Source of the DNA: Bacteroidota bacterium
Lineage (GTDB): Bacteria; Bacteroidota; Bacteroidia; Flavobacteriales; Flavobacteriaceae
Direction: 5' to 3'
Assembly (NCBI GenBank): GCA_018335575.1
Contig: JAGXRT010000065.1
Span: forward strand, 62,001-126,000
DNA: 64,000 nt
A program made the position numbers and the translations under genes. Positions 26,056 to 34,400 of the stretch are shown piece after piece. Within the stretch, counting starts at the first letter, position 1, and the number at the start of each line of letters is the position of its first letter. Below the pieces are notes generated by a model, which saw only the letters and a program-made list of their open reading frames with translations, did not search any database and had not been told where the DNA came from.

Positions 26056-26495
26056 AAGTCTTCTTCCTCTTCAGGATAAATTCTTTTTGGGTCATTACTA
26101 TCTTTTGGAAGTCTTTTCCTGTATAATTTACTTCGATTAATAGAATCTGCTTTTTTAATAATAGTGTCGTATTTGGTGTGGAGATTTTTTAATCGTTGAT
26201 CAACCATTTTGTAAATAGCCTCGTAATCATCAATTCGAGTGTTGTAATAAAAATTACTTTCAGCAAATTGAACGCTGTCAATTTGGTGCTTTTCATACAC
26301 CAAAGGCATGTAATCTACTAATCGTTCTAGATTTTTATTGTTAACAGATCGGGCTCCTTCTGCAATATACATATCCGTTAGAATGTCTGCCATTTTATTT
26401 TTTGACAGCAAGTTTTTTGGTTTTTCATATATCGTATTGCTGGTACATGAAACCATTAAAAAAAGAACAATTAATAAGTTGCTTAAAATTTTCAT
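26052..26495 (-). CDS. DUF4296 lipoprotein
   Basis: 147 residues with lipobox LFLMVSC (Cys17) and the DUF4296 core (KMADILTDMYIAEGARS, then YMPLVYEKHQID). It is all-helical and has no catalytic motif. Bacteroidota-specific. The start ATG overlaps the dihydroorotase stop by 4 bases (ATGA), so the two are translated together; this pairing is one I recall from other Flavobacteriia. Confidence 0.87.
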   Translation of the reverse strand: MKILSNLLIVLFLMVSCTSNTIYEKPKNLLSKNKMADILTDMYIAEGARSVNNKNLERLVDYMPLVYEKHQIDSVQFAESNFYYNTRIDDYEAIYKMVDQRLKNLHTKYDTIIKKADSINRSKLYRKRLPKDSNDPKRIYPEEEEDF

Positions 26496-27835
26496 GACCG
26501 ATTAAATTCCAATCTTTTACCTTTTAATTCATTGAAAAATTTACCCCTTTGGTATACTAAATTTCCGTTTACAAAGGTATGAGTTATTTTTGATTGAAAA
26601 ACAGTACCATCAAATGGCGACCAACCGCATTGATACAAGATGTTTTCTTTATTTACAGTCCACGAATCGTTAAGATTTACCAAAACCAAATCGGCATAAA
26701 AACCCTCTTTTATAAATCCGCGTTTGTTGATTTGAAACAGAATTGCCGGATTGTGACACATTTTTTCAACTATTTTTTCTAAACTAATTTTATGCTGATG
26801 TACCAACTCCAGCATAGCTGGTAAAGCATGCTGTACTAATGGTCCACCGCTTGGTGCTTTAGTGTAAACCTGACTTTTTTCATCCAGTGTATGTGGAGCA
26901 TGGTCAGTGGCGATAACATCAATTTTATCATTGAGTAAGGCGGCTAGCAATCCTTCTTGGTCTTTTTTAGTTTTTATAGCCGGATTCCATTTTATCAAAC
27001 TTCCTTTTTCTTGATAGTTAGAATCGTTAAACCATAAATGATGAATACAAACTTCAGATGTTATTTTTTTATCTTTTAGTGGAATTTTATTGGTAAACAG
27101 TTCAGTTTCCTTGGCTGTGGATAAATGAAAAACATGTAAACGCGCTCCGGTTTTTTGAGCTAATGCAACTGCTTTGGATGATGATAAATAACACGCTTCT
27201 TCGCTTCTGATAATTGGGTGATATACCATTGGGATTTCATCGCCAAATTTTTCTGAATAATGTTTTAAATTATTTTTGATGGATTGCTCATCTTCGCAAT
27301 GAACAGCGATTAACATATCGGTTGAAGAAAAAAGATTTTCTAAAAACTCCTCATCATCTACCAACATATTTCCAGTTGAAGAACCTAAAAAGAGTTTTAT
27401 TCCGGCAACCATCTTGGGATTTGTTTTTAGCAATTCGTCTAAATTGAAATTGGTTCCTCCAATCATAAACGAATAATTGGCCCACGATGTTTTGGCTGCA
27501 ATTTCAAACTTATCTTCCAGTAATTCTTGAGTTATGCACGGTGGATTAGTATTGGGCATTTCAATAAACGATGTTATTCCGCCAGCTACAGCCGCTTTAG
27601 ATTCTGAAGCAATAGAAGCTTTGTGTGTTAAACCGGGTTCTCTAAAATGTACCTGGTCGTCAATTACTCCTGGTATTAAGTAAAGCCCAGTTGCATCGAT
27701 TATTTGTATAGATTCATCAGCATCAATATGGGTGTCAATTTTAGATATCAGTTCATTTTCAAGTAATAAATCGCTAACAAAAATTTGACCTTCATTAACT
27801 AAAGTAGCGTTTTTTATGAGTGTTTTTTGATGCAT
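26492..27835 (-). CDS. pyrC: dihydroorotase
   Basis: 447 residues. Third step of pyrimidine synthesis, closing carbamoyl-aspartate to dihydroorotate. Visible sites: VIDDQVHFREPG (metal/substrate loop), AGIKLFLGSS (Lys for the bridging carbamate), AVHCEDE, HVFHLSTA, and DVIATDHAPHT (metal Asp and His). The first metal motif is normally HxH; here it is Gln61-Val-His. I believe this is usual in the Bacteroidota branch but cannot check. Sits in an operon with the DUF4296 gene and the glycosyltransferase (5-base gap). Confidence 0.93.
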   Translation of the reverse strand: MHQKTLIKNATLVNEGQIFVSDLLLENELISKIDTHIDADESIQIIDATGLYLIPGVIDDQVHFREPGLTHKASIASESKAAVAGGITSFIEMPNTNPPCITQELLEDKFEIAAKTSWANYSFMIGGTNFNLDELLKTNPKMVAGIKLFLGSSTGNMLVDDEEFLENLFSSTDMLIAVHCEDEQSIKNNLKHYSEKFGDEIPMVYHPIIRSEEACYLSSSKAVALAQKTGARLHVFHLSTAKETELFTNKIPLKDKKITSEVCIHHLWFNDSNYQEKGSLIKWNPAIKTKKDQEGLLAALLNDKIDVIATDHAPHTLDEKSQVYTKAPSGGPLVQHALPAMLELVHQHKISLEKIVEKMCHNPAILFQINKRGFIKEGFYADLVLVNLNDSWTVNKENILYQCGWSPFDGTVFQSKITHTFVNGNLVYQRGKFFNELKGKRLEFNRS

Positions 27836-27840
27836 GTTTG

Positions 27841-28560
27841 TTATTTTGGCAATCCTTTTAATCGTAGTTTAAGAACACCAAAGGCAGCTTCAGATATAAT
27901 AGAGCCATTCATTTTAGAGGTACCTTTGGTTCTGTCGGTAAAAATAACGGAGACTTCCTTAATTTTGAATCCGTGTTTCCATGCTTTAAATTTCATTTCA
28001 ATTTGAAAGGCGTATCCAATAAATTGAATTTTATTAAGTTTTATGGTTTCTAACACCTTTCGTTTATAACAAACAAATCCGGCTGTCGTATCGCAAACAG
28101 GGATATTAGTTATAAATCGCACATATTTTGAGGCGAAATATGACATTAAAACCCGTTTCATGGGCCAGTTTACTACATTAACTCCTACCGAATAACGCGA
28201 ACCGACAGAAACATCAGCGCCCTCAACAGCACAGGCATTGTAAAGTTTAATTAAATCGGCCGGATTGTGCGAAAAATCAGCATCCATTTCAATTATATAT
28301 TCATATTTCTTTGCCAAAGCCCATTTAAAACCATGAATATATGCAGCCCCTAATCCGGTTTTTTTTTGTCTAACTTCGAGGTGTAATTTCTCGGGGAATT
28401 TAACCATTAAATTTTTAACAATCCCTGCAGTTCCATCGGGTGAATTATCATCAACTACTAAAATATCAAATGTTTTTTCCTGAGAAAAAACGGCTTTAAT
28501 TATTGCTTCAATATTTTCCTTCTCATTGTAAGTAGGAATTATGACTATAGTATCAGACAT
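27841..28560 (-). CDS. polyprenol-phosphate mannosyltransferase-like glycosyltransferase (GT2)
   Basis: 239 residues from the ATG at 28560; the ORF's 21-residue extension lies upstream of a good promoter element (28575-28582), so I reject it. GT2 motifs are VDDNSPDGTA (nucleotide) and EMDADFSHNP (DxD). The layout is that of dolichol-phosphate mannose synthase, with no C-terminal membrane helices, so it should be a soluble or peripheral enzyme making a polyprenol-linked sugar for glycan assembly. First gene of the operon with dihydroorotase and DUF4296. Confidence 0.9.
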   Translation of the reverse strand: MSDTIVIIPTYNEKENIEAIIKAVFSQEKTFDILVVDDNSPDGTAGIVKNLMVKFPEKLHLEVRQKKTGLGAAYIHGFKWALAKKYEYIIEMDADFSHNPADLIKLYNACAVEGADVSVGSRYSVGVNVVNWPMKRVLMSYFASKYVRFITNIPVCDTTAGFVCYKRKVLETIKLNKIQFIGYAFQIEMKFKAWKHGFKIKEVSVIFTDRTKGTSKMNGSIISEAAFGVLKLRLKGLPK

Positions 28561-28574
28561 ATTAAAAATTTTAG

Positions 28575-28582
28575 CAAAGTTA
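28575..28582 (-). promoter_or_regulatory. -7 promoter element for the GT2-pyrC-DUF4296 operon
   Basis: TAACTTTG on the minus strand (consensus TAnnTTTG), 14 bases before the ATG at 28560. Confidence 0.55.
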
Positions 28583-28596
28583 AGGTTTTTTATTTC

Positions 28597-28604
28597 TAAT
28601 TTTG
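28597..28604 (+). promoter_or_regulatory. -7 promoter element for the DUF4271-hemD operon
   Basis: TAATTTTG (consensus TAnnTTTG), 44 bases before the ATG at 28649. Divergent with the element on the other strand. Confidence 0.45.
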
Positions 28605-28648
28605 TGTTAATAATACATCGCATCTTTTTGAAAAATAAGACCTAAAAA

Positions 28649-29308
28649 ATGCTTGAATTTACCATCAGAAATTTTAATGATAACGATTGGATAACAGCTG
28701 TAATGTTATTAATTATTTCGATGTTAATTTTTGCAAAGATGCAGCATCAAGATAAGTTTAACAAAACGTTGCAATTGTTTTATAACAATAGATACTTTTT
28801 AAACTACAGTAAAGAAAGTAATAGAACTTTTAATTCATTTAATATTACATTTCAGATAATTCAGCTGCTTTCTTTTTCATTACTTGGATTTGTGCTATTG
28901 GAAAAGTGGAGTGTATTTAAGAATCAGGAATTTTCAATTTCATTTTGGAATTTCTTTTTCTTTATAGCTATTTTTTTTATCGGAAAACTAATTTCAATAA
29001 AAGTTATTGGAGCTATTTTTCGTTTTCAGAAACTACAAAACGACCTGATATTTTTTAAAATCAGCTACTTAAATTTAATTGCTATATACCTCTTGCCTTT
29101 AACAGCATTTCTAGTATATGGAAAATTTATTAACAATTACATTGTTAATATCTCATTAGTTTATACTTTATTTTTATTTTTCTATACATATGGCCTTATT
29201 TTGGTTAATAACAAAAAAATAATTTATAACAATATTTTCTATTTTATTTTGTACATTTGCACGCTTGAAATAGCTCCCTTTTTGATTATACTGAAGTTAG
29301 TGTTTTAA
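28649..29308 (+). CDS. DUF4271 membrane protein
   Basis: 219 residues with about six hydrophobic helices (about 15-32, 60-85, 95-118, 135-155, 165-185, 195-215), rich in Phe, Ile and Lys. Matches DUF4271 by size, layout and position directly before hemD, a pairing I recall from other Flavobacteriia. The function is unknown. Separated from hemD by 15 bases, so co-transcribed. Confidence 0.82.
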   Translation: MLEFTIRNFNDNDWITAVMLLIISMLIFAKMQHQDKFNKTLQLFYNNRYFLNYSKESNRTFNSFNITFQIIQLLSFSLLGFVLLEKWSVFKNQEFSISFWNFFFFIAIFFIGKLISIKVIGAIFRFQKLQNDLIFFKISYLNLIAIYLLPLTAFLVYGKFINNYIVNISLVYTLFLFFYTYGLILVNNKKIIYNNIFYFILYICTLEIAPFLIILKLVF

Positions 29309-29323
29309 TAAAAAAGAAAAAGA

Positions 29324-30100
29324 ATGAAAGTAAAGACGATATTGGTTTCTCAACCAGCACCAACCACAGAAAACAATCCGTATTTCGAATTAGCAGATAA
29401 ACTAAAAGTTAAAATAGATTTTAGGTCTTTTATTCATGTTGAAGAAGTTGATGCCAAAGAAATTAGAGCTCATAAAATTGATTTAAAAAATTATACTGCC
29501 GTAATATTAACCAGCAGAAATGCAGTAGACAATTTCTTTAGAATTGCAGATGAAATGCGTTTTAAAGTACCACAAGACATGAAATATTTCTGTTTATCAG
29601 AAGCTGTGGCTTTTTATTTACAGCGATATATTGTTTACAGAAAAAGAAAAATTTATGTAGGCGAGAAGAACTTCTGCGATTTGATGAAAATTATCAAAAA
29701 GCATAAAGACGAGAGGTACTTATTACCATCTACAGATAAGTTACAGTCTAACATACCAGATGATTTAAATGAAAGCGGTGTAAAATGGGACAACGCAGTG
29801 ATGTACAGAACTGTAATTAGTGATTTGTCTGATTTAGAAAATGTATTCTACGATATTTTAGTGTTTTTTAGTCCTTCAGGAATTGATTCATTGTATCATA
29901 ACTTCCCTGGATTTAAGCAAAATAATACTCGAATAGCGGTTTTTGGAAACACTACTCAAGAAGCTGCACTGGCTCGCGGATTGGTTTGTAATATAGTTGC
30001 TCCAACACCGGAAACGCCTTCAATGACAATGGCTTTGGAGAAATATATTACAGAAGTCAATAAAAGTTCATCAAAAGAAATATTAGAAAAAACCGGATAA
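29324..30100 (+). CDS. hemD: uroporphyrinogen-III synthase
   Basis: 258 residues, two-domain HemD fold. The N-terminal VSQPAPTTENNPYFELADK and the central AVILTSRNAVDNFF and LVFFSPSGIDSL segments are the conserved hinge and substrate edges. It cyclises hydroxymethylbilane with ring-D inversion, giving the branch point for haem, sirohaem and cobalamin. Its stop codon lies inside the left arm of the terminator that follows. Confidence 0.88.
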   Translation: MKVKTILVSQPAPTTENNPYFELADKLKVKIDFRSFIHVEEVDAKEIRAHKIDLKNYTAVILTSRNAVDNFFRIADEMRFKVPQDMKYFCLSEAVAFYLQRYIVYRKRKIYVGEKNFCDLMKIIKKHKDERYLLPSTDKLQSNIPDDLNESGVKWDNAVMYRTVISDLSDLENVFYDILVFFSPSGIDSLYHNFPGFKQNNTRIAVFGNTTQEAALARGLVCNIVAPTPETPSMTMALEKYITEVNKSSSKEILEKTG

Positions 30101-30115
30101 CAATCCGGTTTTTTT
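30087..30115. terminator. bidirectional terminator embedded in the ends of hemD and radA
   Basis: A perfect 12-bp stem (30087-30098 with 30103-30114), 4-base loop and T-runs on both strands. The left arm contains the last hemD codons and part of the stop; the right arm touches the radA stop. The intergenic region is 13 bases, so the stem is built from coding bases. Confidence 0.9.
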
Positions 30116-31472
30116 ATGCAAATAGGTTTTTAAAAATTTCTTCTATTTTAGAAACTCCAATAACTTGTATAGTTGTATTAAGCTTGCTTATTTTATTGTA
30201 CTTAGAAACAAAAATCTTTTGATATCCCAATTTCGCTGCTTCTTTAATGCGATTATCAATTCTGTTTACAGGTCTAATTTCACCTGCTAAGCCAACTTCT
30301 GCAGCGAAACAGTAATTTTGCGGAATACTTTCGTCTTCATTCGAAGATAAAACAGCTGCAATAACTGCCAAATCAATAGATGGATCTTCTACAGTTATAC
30401 CTCCAGTGATATTTAAAAAAACATCTTTAATACCCAGTTTAAAACCTGCTCTTTTTTCTAAAACAGCCAACAACATATTTAATCGCTTTAAATTATACCC
30501 TGTTGATGAACGTTGTGGAGTTCCATAAACAGCAGTGCTTACCAATGCTTGCACTTCTATCATTAATGGCCTTGCTCCTTCAATTATAGAAGCAATAGCG
30601 ATGCCGCTTAAATCATCTTCTTTTTGAGAAATTAATATTTCTGACGGATTCAATACTTCTCGTAATCCGTCTGATTGCATTTCAAAAATTCCCAATTCAG
30701 CAGCAGAACCGTACCTGTTTTTATGGACTCTTAAAATTCTATAGATATGATTTCTATCGCCTTCAAATTGCAACACAACATCTACCATGTGTTCAAGAAT
30801 TTTTGGTCCGGCCAGTTGTCCATCTTTTGTTATATGTCCAACTAAGATAACCGGGGTAGCAGTTTCTTTAGCAAATTTGATTAGTTCAGCAGCAGTTTCT
30901 CTTATTTGCGAAATGGTACCTGGAGTAGCATCAATAGTGTCAGTGAATAATGTTTGTATTGAGTCTACAATTAAAAGTTCTGGACGAAGTTCTTCTACAG
31001 ATCTAAAGATTTGCTGTGTGTTGGTTTCGGTTAAAATAAAGCAATTTGGATTGTGTTTTTTTAAGCGTTCAGAGCGCATTTTAATTTGCGTTAAACTCTC
31101 TTCTCCTGAAACATATAAAATTTTATGTTTTGCCAACATGGCAATTTGAAGCAGCAAGGTTGATTTTCCTACACCCGGTTCGCCTCCAAGTAAAACTACC
31201 GATCCGTTTACCAATCCACCGCCTAAAACCCTGTTTAATTCATCGCTATTGGTTGATATTCTGTCTTGTTCACTTAATTTTATTTCAGTTATTAGCTGAG
31301 GTTTTGATGCTTTTTTAGTTTGATTATTGCTAGTCCACTCACGTTTTTGTTCTTTCTGAATTACTTCTTCTACAATAGTATTCCACTCATGACAAGCCGT
31401 ACATTGTCCTAACCATTTTGTAAATTGAGTGCCGCAACTCTGACAGAAAAAAGTAGTTTTAGTTTTTGCCAT
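30114..31472 (-). CDS. radA: DNA repair protein RadA
   Basis: 452 residues. Zinc finger with Cys10, Cys13, Cys24 and Cys27. Walker A GGEPGVGKST (about 95-104). The RadA motif, usually KNRFG, is KNRYG here. The C-terminal Lon-protease-like domain (FLNITGGITVEDPSIDLAV) is complete but without a protease active site, as in all RadA. A helicase for branch migration during recombination. Six bases after the exported gene upstream on the same strand. Confidence 0.96.
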   Translation of the reverse strand: MAKTKTTFFCQSCGTQFTKWLGQCTACHEWNTIVEEVIQKEQKREWTSNNQTKKASKPQLITEIKLSEQDRISTNSDELNRVLGGGLVNGSVVLLGGEPGVGKSTLLLQIAMLAKHKILYVSGEESLTQIKMRSERLKKHNPNCFILTETNTQQIFRSVEELRPELLIVDSIQTLFTDTIDATPGTISQIRETAAELIKFAKETATPVILVGHITKDGQLAGPKILEHMVDVVLQFEGDRNHIYRILRVHKNRYGSAAELGIFEMQSDGLREVLNPSEILISQKEDDLSGIAIASIIEGARPLMIEVQALVSTAVYGTPQRSSTGYNLKRLNMLLAVLEKRAGFKLGIKDVFLNITGGITVEDPSIDLAVIAAVLSSNEDESIPQNYCFAAEVGLAGEIRPVNRIDNRIKEAAKLGYQKIFVSKYNKISKLNTTIQVIGVSKIEEIFKNLFA

Positions 31473-31478
31473 TACTTA

Positions 31479-32045
31479 TTAGTTTATATTCCAACCCCAT
31501 GGATCGGCAGGTGTTTCAGTAGGTTTTGTAATATCAAAACTAACAGAAAATAAGCGGTCTGTTCCTATGCGTCTTAAATTATAAGTAAATGAAGTGTCAT
31601 TTAAAGTTATCCACCACACATTGGTAGATGCGTATCCAATTAAATTAGCAGTTTCTTGATCGGCAGGAAAAAATTGAATTTCTGCTAAACCAGAATTTGA
31701 TGAGGTGCCACCATACATGGTTACATTATCGGGCGATCCATCTTCATGCCGATGATCATGTTTTAGTTGAATTCTTTCATTTTGATAAGTCAAAACCCAA
31801 GTTCTTGACCTATCATTACCTACAAAAAAAGGGATTTTAATTATATTTTCACTACACTGTTTTACATGCATGATGAGTTTTTGACCTCTAAAACTGTCGT
31901 TTTCCGGAGCTTCAATTACTTCACCTTCAAATGACTTGCCACAATGTTTTTTAAGATTTGTCCAGAATTCTTGAGCGCCATTTTTTACTTGAGCGCTACT
32001 TGATATCGATAATATAAAAAAAATAGATAGTATTAATTGTTTCAT
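31479..32045 (-). CDS. exported protein of unknown function
   Basis: 188 residues from the ATG at 32045 (MKQLILSIFFILSISSSAQ, signal peptide); the 17-residue upstream extension is not a signal sequence. I do not recognise a Pfam name. Two conserved-looking Cys (KKHCGKSFEGEVIEAP and HVKQCSEN) could form a disulphide. A His/Asp-rich motif HDHRHEDGSPDNVTMYGG suggests a metal or sugar site. It ends with a short Pro/Trp tail. Sits between the flippase-like gene and radA in one operon. Confidence 0.6.
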   Translation of the reverse strand: MKQLILSIFFILSISSSAQVKNGAQEFWTNLKKHCGKSFEGEVIEAPENDSFRGQKLIMHVKQCSENIIKIPFFVGNDRSRTWVLTYQNERIQLKHDHRHEDGSPDNVTMYGGTSSNSGLAEIQFFPADQETANLIGYASTNVWWITLNDTSFTYNLRRIGTDRLFSVSFDITKPTETPADPWGWNIN

Positions 32046-32103
32046 TTCTAAAATTTTCAGAAAGATACAAATTTTAGAATGTAAATATAAATGCAATTAT
32101 ATG

Positions 32104-33072
32104 CTATTTTGATTTATTAACAATCGGAAGTAAGAAAAAAGAAAAAGCGCCAAAGAGTATGATGCCAATTGTTTGGCTTGTCCAGTTAATCCACCCAAAA
32201 GTTAATGCCGGCAAGGCTGAAATACCATACAACATTAAGGCTTGTTGAACTCCTAAAGGATATGTTCCAATACCGCCATTGGTTGCGGCAATACTTAAAG
32301 AGCCCACTATAAATCCGGTAAAAAGCGCTTCGATACTTAAATTAGAAGTTTCTGGCAGTGCAAAAGATGCAAAATAAAAAGTCAACACGTACAAAATCCA
32401 AATAAATAGTGTATGTGCGATAAAATATACCTTATGTTTCATTTTTAAAATACTCAAGCCACCTTCAATCAATCCACGGGCAAAATTTTTAATTTTAATA
32501 AATAATGATGGACTGATTTTTTTTAAAACAGCATAGCACAAAAGTAATACTAACATTAAAACAATAAAGTATTGAACTATTTTAAATGGATTTTTAGGAA
32601 GTTTAGCAGTAATTAAATTCCATATCAAATCAAATTGGAAAATAAGTGCAAGTAAAATAACCAATATAAGCATAAAAATATCGGCAATTCTTTCTGCGAC
32701 TATAGTTCCAAAAGCTTTTTCAAATGGTATATTTTCATATTTGGCTATACTTGCAGCACGGGTAATTTCTCCGGCTCTTGGAATGCCAAAGTTTACTAAA
32801 TACCCTGCAAAAACAGCCAATAAACTATTAATAAATGATAGTTTATAACCCAATGGTTGTAATAAATATTTCCACCGATAGGCTCTGGAAGCATGACTTA
32901 AAAAGCCTAAAAACAAAGCCAAAAGTATCCAATAGTAATTAGCGTTTTTAAAAGCGTTTTTTATAGTTACAAAATCGGATGAGCTAAGTTTTGATAAGGG
33001 TAACCAAATTAAAAAAACTCCCAAGGCAATTGGAAGTAAAGTAAAAATAATTTTTTTATAATTTTTTCTCAA
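32104..33072 (-). CDS. lysylphosphatidylglycerol-synthase-like flippase/membrane protein (TTG start)
   Basis: 322 residues with about eight transmembrane helices, matching the N-terminal flippase half of MprF/UPF0104 proteins (PRAGEITRAASIAKYENIPF is the typical conserved loop; NGGIGTYPLGVQQALML another). It lacks the aminoacyl-transfer half, so it may only move a lipid across the membrane. The start codon is TTG at 33072, three bases after the panD stop, and no in-frame ATG is near. Substrate unknown. Confidence 0.88.
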   Translation of the reverse strand: MRKNYKKIIFTLLPIALGVFLIWLPLSKLSSSDFVTIKNAFKNANYYWILLALFLGFLSHASRAYRWKYLLQPLGYKLSFINSLLAVFAGYLVNFGIPRAGEITRAASIAKYENIPFEKAFGTIVAERIADIFMLILVILLALIFQFDLIWNLITAKLPKNPFKIVQYFIVLMLVLLLCYAVLKKISPSLFIKIKNFARGLIEGGLSILKMKHKVYFIAHTLFIWILYVLTFYFASFALPETSNLSIEALFTGFIVGSLSIAATNGGIGTYPLGVQQALMLYGISALPALTFGWINWTSQTIGIILFGAFSFFLLPIVNKSK

Positions 33073-33075
33073 GAT

Positions 33076-33426
33076 TTATCTTAGAGAATTGGTTTTTTCG
33101 TTAGGGAAAACAAGAGTAGGTTTGAAAACTTTAGCCTTTTCAAAATCCATGGAAGCATATGAAATTATAATGATGATATCTCCTTTGGCTACTTTTCTAG
33201 CAGCAGGCCCGTTAAGATTAATTTCACCGCTGTTTCTAGCACCGGGTATCACATAAGTTGTAAGTCGTTCTCCGTTATTAACGTTTACAATATGGACTTT
33301 TTCACCTTCAATAATATTGGCGGCATCCATTAAATCCTGATCAATGGTAATGCTACCAATGTAGTTTAAATCAGCTCCTGTGACTGAAACTCTATGAATT
33401 TTAGATTTTACTACTTCAATTTGCAT
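33076..33426 (-). CDS. panD: aspartate 1-decarboxylase
   Basis: 116 residues. Makes beta-alanine from aspartate for pantothenate. The self-cleavage site is Gly24-Ser25 (NYIGSITID); the new Ser becomes the pyruvoyl group. The C-terminal [18 protein letters not shown] region is typical. Follows panC and starts exactly four bases after a TAnnTTTG element, so it may also have its own leaderless mRNA. Confidence 0.96.
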   Translation of the reverse strand: MQIEVVKSKIHRVSVTGADLNYIGSITIDQDLMDAANIIEGEKVHIVNVNNGERLTTYVIPGARNSGEINLNGPAARKVAKGDIIIIISYASMDFEKAKVFKPTLVFPNEKTNSLR

Positions 33427-33430
33427 GGCG

Positions 33431-33438
33431 CAAAATTA
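33431..33438 (-). promoter_or_regulatory. -7 element four bases before the panD start
   Basis: TAATTTTG on the minus strand (full match to TAnnTTTG) ends four bases before the panD ATG. It lies in the 23-base gap after panC. If active, the mRNA would begin at or next to the ATG. Confidence 0.45.
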
Positions 33439-33449
33439 GTGATTTTGTG

Positions 33450-34295
33450 TTAATTACCTAAACTTATGTTGTCAATTAAACGAATATCATCAGCATAAAC
33501 AGCTATAAAAGCCCTAAATGGCTCATTTTCTTGACAAACTTCATAAGGTTTTAAACTTTGTTCGCTAGCTATTTCAAAATACTCTAATGTAAGAAAAGGG
33601 TGGTTAGCAAACTGTGTATCAACCCATTGTTTTAACTTATCAACACTAATTGTGCCAAATTTTTCTTTGGCAGAGGTTAAGGTTTTATATATCAAAGGTG
33701 CTGCTTGGCGTTGATTTTTATTAAGCCTCATGTTTCTTGAACTCATAGCCAGGCCGTCTTCTTCTCTGTAAATTGCACAAGGAACAATTTTTATAGGTAG
33801 TTTGAGTGTTTCAACAAGTTTTTTAACAATTTGTAGTTGCTGAAAATCTTTTTCTCCAAAATAGGCATTGCAAGGTTTAATAATTTCAAATAGTTTTTTA
33901 ACGATTGTTCCTACACCGTCAAAATGTCCGACTCTGTACTTGCCTTCCATTTCATATTCAATTCCATCAAAATCAAAGTGAATTTTTTGTTCGTTTGGTT
34001 GATACATTTCCGAAACAGTAGGCGTAAATACAATATCACAATTAACCTTATTTAACAGCTCTAAATCAGTGTCTAAGGTTCTTGGATAGTTGTCTAAATC
34101 AGCTAAATTATCAAACTGAGTTGGGTTAACAAAAATGCTAACAACAACAATATCGTTTGCTTTTTGAGCTTGATTAATAAGTGATAAGTGACCTTGGTGC
34201 AGTGCTCCCATTGTAGGCACAAATCCTATTTTAAAATCGGAATGCAATTTAGCTAGGTGTTCTTGTATTGATTTTATATCAGAAAAAACATGCAT
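33450..34295 (-). CDS. panC: pantothenate synthetase
   Basis: 281 residues. Joins pantoate and beta-alanine using ATP. The HIGH-type motif is PTMGALHQGHLSLI, the pantoate site is VVSIFVNPTQF, and the KMSKS-like loop is MSSRNMRL. Followed by panD 23 bases on, giving a two-gene pantothenate module. Divergent from the glycogen-synthase-like gene. Confidence 0.97.
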   Translation of the reverse strand: MHVFSDIKSIQEHLAKLHSDFKIGFVPTMGALHQGHLSLINQAQKANDIVVVSIFVNPTQFDNLADLDNYPRTLDTDLELLNKVNCDIVFTPTVSEMYQPNEQKIHFDFDGIEYEMEGKYRVGHFDGVGTIVKKLFEIIKPCNAYFGEKDFQQLQIVKKLVETLKLPIKIVPCAIYREEDGLAMSSRNMRLNKNQRQAAPLIYKTLTSAKEKFGTISVDKLKQWVDTQFANHPFLTLEYFEIASEQSLKPYEVCQENEPFRAFIAVYADDIRLIDNISLGN

Positions 34296-34325
34296 AATAA
34301 ACTGTTAATTACTGTTAAAAGGGTG

Positions 34326-34333
34326 CAAACTTA
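34326..34333 (-). promoter_or_regulatory. -7 promoter element for panC
   Basis: TAAGTTTG on the minus strand (consensus TAnnTTTG), 30 bases before the panC ATG. Divergent from the element at 34368. Confidence 0.5.
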
Positions 34334-34367
34334 CACTTTTTAATACCGAAATCTACACAAATTTTCG

Positions 34368-34375
34368 TAATTTTG
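34368..34375 (+). promoter_or_regulatory. -7 promoter element for the glycogen-synthase-like gene
   Basis: TAATTTTG (consensus TAnnTTTG), 25 bases before the ATG at 34401. Confidence 0.5.
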
Positions 34376-34400
34376 CATATTCTATAACTAATTGTATTCT

